A stretch of 64,000 nucleotides of DNA from Amphritea pacifica (GTDB taxonomy: Bacteria; Pseudomonadota; Gammaproteobacteria; Pseudomonadales; Balneatricaceae). Positions within the stretch are counted from its first letter, which is position 1. Every line of letters starts with the position of its first letter. The stretch is from NCBI RefSeq assembly GCF_016924145.1, contig NZ_JAFFZO010000013.1:1-64000 (forward strand), written 5' to 3'. This document shows, piece after piece, positions 62,798-64,000 of the stretch. The translations under genes were made by a program, and so were the position numbers. Below the pieces are notes generated by a model. It was not told where the DNA came from, did no database searches, and was given only the letters and a program-made list of their open reading frames with translations.

Positions 62798-63727
62798 ATG
62801 TGTACAGTTTGCGGTTGCAGTGAAGGCGAGGTTTCAATCGAGGGACACCAGCAGCATCATGGACATTCACACGATGATCATCAACACCATCATCACAGCC
62901 ATCCCGAGGAAGACGAGCATCAACACAGCCACACTGACTCAGTGGTCGTTGCCGAGGGTAGTAACCTGCATTTTGGTCAGGGCGCTGCCCATGCGCACGC
63001 TCCCGGCTTAAGTCAGAGCCGTATGGTGCAGATTGAGCAGGATATTCTTGGTAAAAATGATCGCTATGCCGGGCAAAACCGGCAGCGTTTCGACGCCATG
63101 AATCTGTTTGCGCTTAATCTGGTGTCCAGTCCCGGCTCAGGAAAAACCTCATTGCTGACGGCGAGTATCGAGAAAATCAAGGGCCGCTGCCCGGTTGCGG
63201 TGATTGAGGGCGATCAGCAGACCGCTAATGATGCCGACCGGATACGTGCAACCGGCGTCGAGGCGGTACAGGTGAATACCGGTAAAGGCTGCCATCTGGA
63301 TGCCCATATGGTTGGTCATGCGATGGAGCGATTCACTGATCTTTCCGGCGGCATACTGTTTATTGAGAATGTCGGTAATCTGGTTTGTCCCGCCGCATTT
63401 GATCTGGGTGAAGCCCATAAAGTGGCGATTCTCTCGGTTACTGAAGGGGAGGATAAACCCCTTAAATACCCTGATATGTTTTATGCCGCCGATCTGATGG
63501 TGCTGAATAAAACCGATCTGCTGCCCTATCTGGATTTCGATGTCGGGCAATGCATCGCTGCGGCAAAACAGGTCAATCCTGATATTGAAGTGATTCAGGT
63601 ATCCGCCCGTTCCGGTGAAGGCATGGACGATTGGCTGAGCTGGATTGAGCAACGCCGGGTTGCCCGAATCCGAAAGCGAATTGAACAGCTGAATAGCCAG
63701 ATCTCGCTGCTGCAGGAGATGGTATAA
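62798..63727 (+). CDS. hypB: Hydrogenase nickel-incorporation GTPase HypB
   Basis: A 309-residue GTPase; ATG at 62798 chosen because the protein starts with the nickel motif [13 protein letters not shown] His-rich region follows (about residues 20-50, with roughly 17 histidines) for nickel storage. The G domain has [47 protein letters not shown] and [12 protein letters not shown] use drives Ni delivery to HupL. It directly precedes hupR. Confidence 0.96.
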   Translation: MCTVCGCSEGEVSIEGHQQHHGHSHDDHQHHHHSHPEEDEHQHSHTDSVVVAEGSNLHFGQGAAHAHAPGLSQSRMVQIEQDILGKNDRYAGQNRQRFDAMNLFALNLVSSPGSGKTSLLTASIEKIKGRCPVAVIEGDQQTANDADRIRATGVEAVQVNTGKGCHLDAHMVGHAMERFTDLSGGILFIENVGNLVCPAAFDLGEAHKVAILSVTEGEDKPLKYPDMFYAADLMVLNKTDLLPYLDFDVGQCIAAAKQVNPDIEVIQVSARSGEGMDDWLSWIEQRRVARIRKRIEQLNSQISLLQEMV

Positions 63728-63729
63728 AT

Positions 63730-64000
63730 ATGCAGAACCCAAAACGGCCGACAGTACTCTGCGTTGATGATGAGGTTCGCTCACTGGAAACACTGGAACG
63801 AACGCTGGATGAGGAGTTTGATGTTCTGACTGCCAGCGGCGCAGAAGACGCCCTGAAGATCCTCGAGGAAAACCGGGTAGAAGCGATTCTGTGCGATCAG
63901 CGAATGCCCGGAGTGACGGGGGTTGAATTTCTCACTGAGGTGCGGCGGCGCTGGCCTGAACCGGCACGTCTGATACTCTCCGGCTATACCGATTCTGAGG
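63730..64000 (+). CDS. hupR: HupR/HoxA, NtrC-type response regulator (cut by window edge)
   Basis: The first 90 residues of a response regulator: [20 protein letters not shown], the phospho-acceptor Asp in [17 protein letters not shown] and [11 protein letters not shown]. The rest, expected to hold the AAA+ sigma54-interaction and Fis-type domains, is outside the window. Position after hypAB matches hupR of Rhodobacter and hoxA of Ralstonia. It would act on the sigma54 sites at 53750 and perhaps 57995. Confidence 0.88.
   Translation, partial: MQNPKRPTVLCVDDEVRSLETLERTLDEEFDVLTASGAEDALKILEENRVEAILCDQRMPGVTGVEFLTEVRRRWPEPARLILSGYTDSE

Overview
The window looks like the chromosome of a marine-type gammaproteobacterium, probably Oceanospirillales-like. 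This is inferred from the gene families present: RlmF, YnfA, a MetA-type outer-membrane channel, a tripartite tricarboxylate transporter, a type III ornithine decarboxylase and a Hup uptake hydrogenase. The genus cannot be fixed from sequence alone. The backbone is near 50% GC by eye; the left 6.6 kb island is clearly more AT-rich.

Layout. (1) 1-7272: a complete DNA phosphorothioation (Dnd) modification set, dndBCDE on the minus strand and dndA divergent, wedged between the start of an IS256-type transposase and the 3' part of an IS5-type element. A 13-bp inverted repeat sits in the dndB/dndA gap. No DndFGH restriction genes are visible. (2) 7350-18185: a GlpD-like oxidase, a frameshifted marC, an iron alcohol dehydrogenase, a ferric-reductase-like flavocytochrome, an SLC13 carrier, a holin-like plus M15 endolysin-like pair, and a run of small proteins (zinc ribbon, YnfA, VOC, DUF1272, DinB, DUF2306). 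(3) 18207-37584: an accessory catabolic region. It holds a Bcr/CflA exporter, a class III aminotransferase, two intact LuxR-type regulators and one broken one, usp-tctCBA, a porin-aldehyde dehydrogenase pair, a PuuB-like oxidase plus cupin, a MoaF-like protein and a GabD-like dehydrogenase. A tyrS pseudogene and an IS1595 remnant lie among them. At least seven copies of a 20-bp dyad (TATCRACC-N4-GGTYGATN) occur here, five of them in front of separate operons, suggesting one LuxR-controlled regulon for uptake and oxidation of an amine or amino acid. (4) 37675-53523: MarR/HpaR-like regulator, EamA exporter, RlmF, MocR regulator with candidate operators, DUF1127, CBS protein, ornithine decarboxylase, a degenerate GGDEF protein, an amidase-MFS-channel-AraC cluster, hisC and a hemerythrin. 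Between hisC and hemerythrin are two tandem, sigmaE-promoter-like small RNA candidates ending in strong terminators. (5) 53750-64000: a Hup [NiFe] uptake hydrogenase locus, hupSLC - higA-like - hupD-hypC-hupGHIJK-hypAB-hupR (cut by the window edge). A near-consensus sigma54 promoter precedes hupS, a terminator follows hupC, and a weaker sigma54-like site precedes hupD.

Working together: the Hup enzyme oxidises H2 at the membrane, with electrons passing through the HupC cytochrome b, and the NtrC-type HupR at the end of the locus is the likely partner of the sigma54 sites. In the catabolic region a porin and TctCBA would import substrate, and an aminotransferase or PuuB-like oxidase would remove the amine. 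Aldehyde dehydrogenases would then oxidise the semialdehyde. The substrate is not known.
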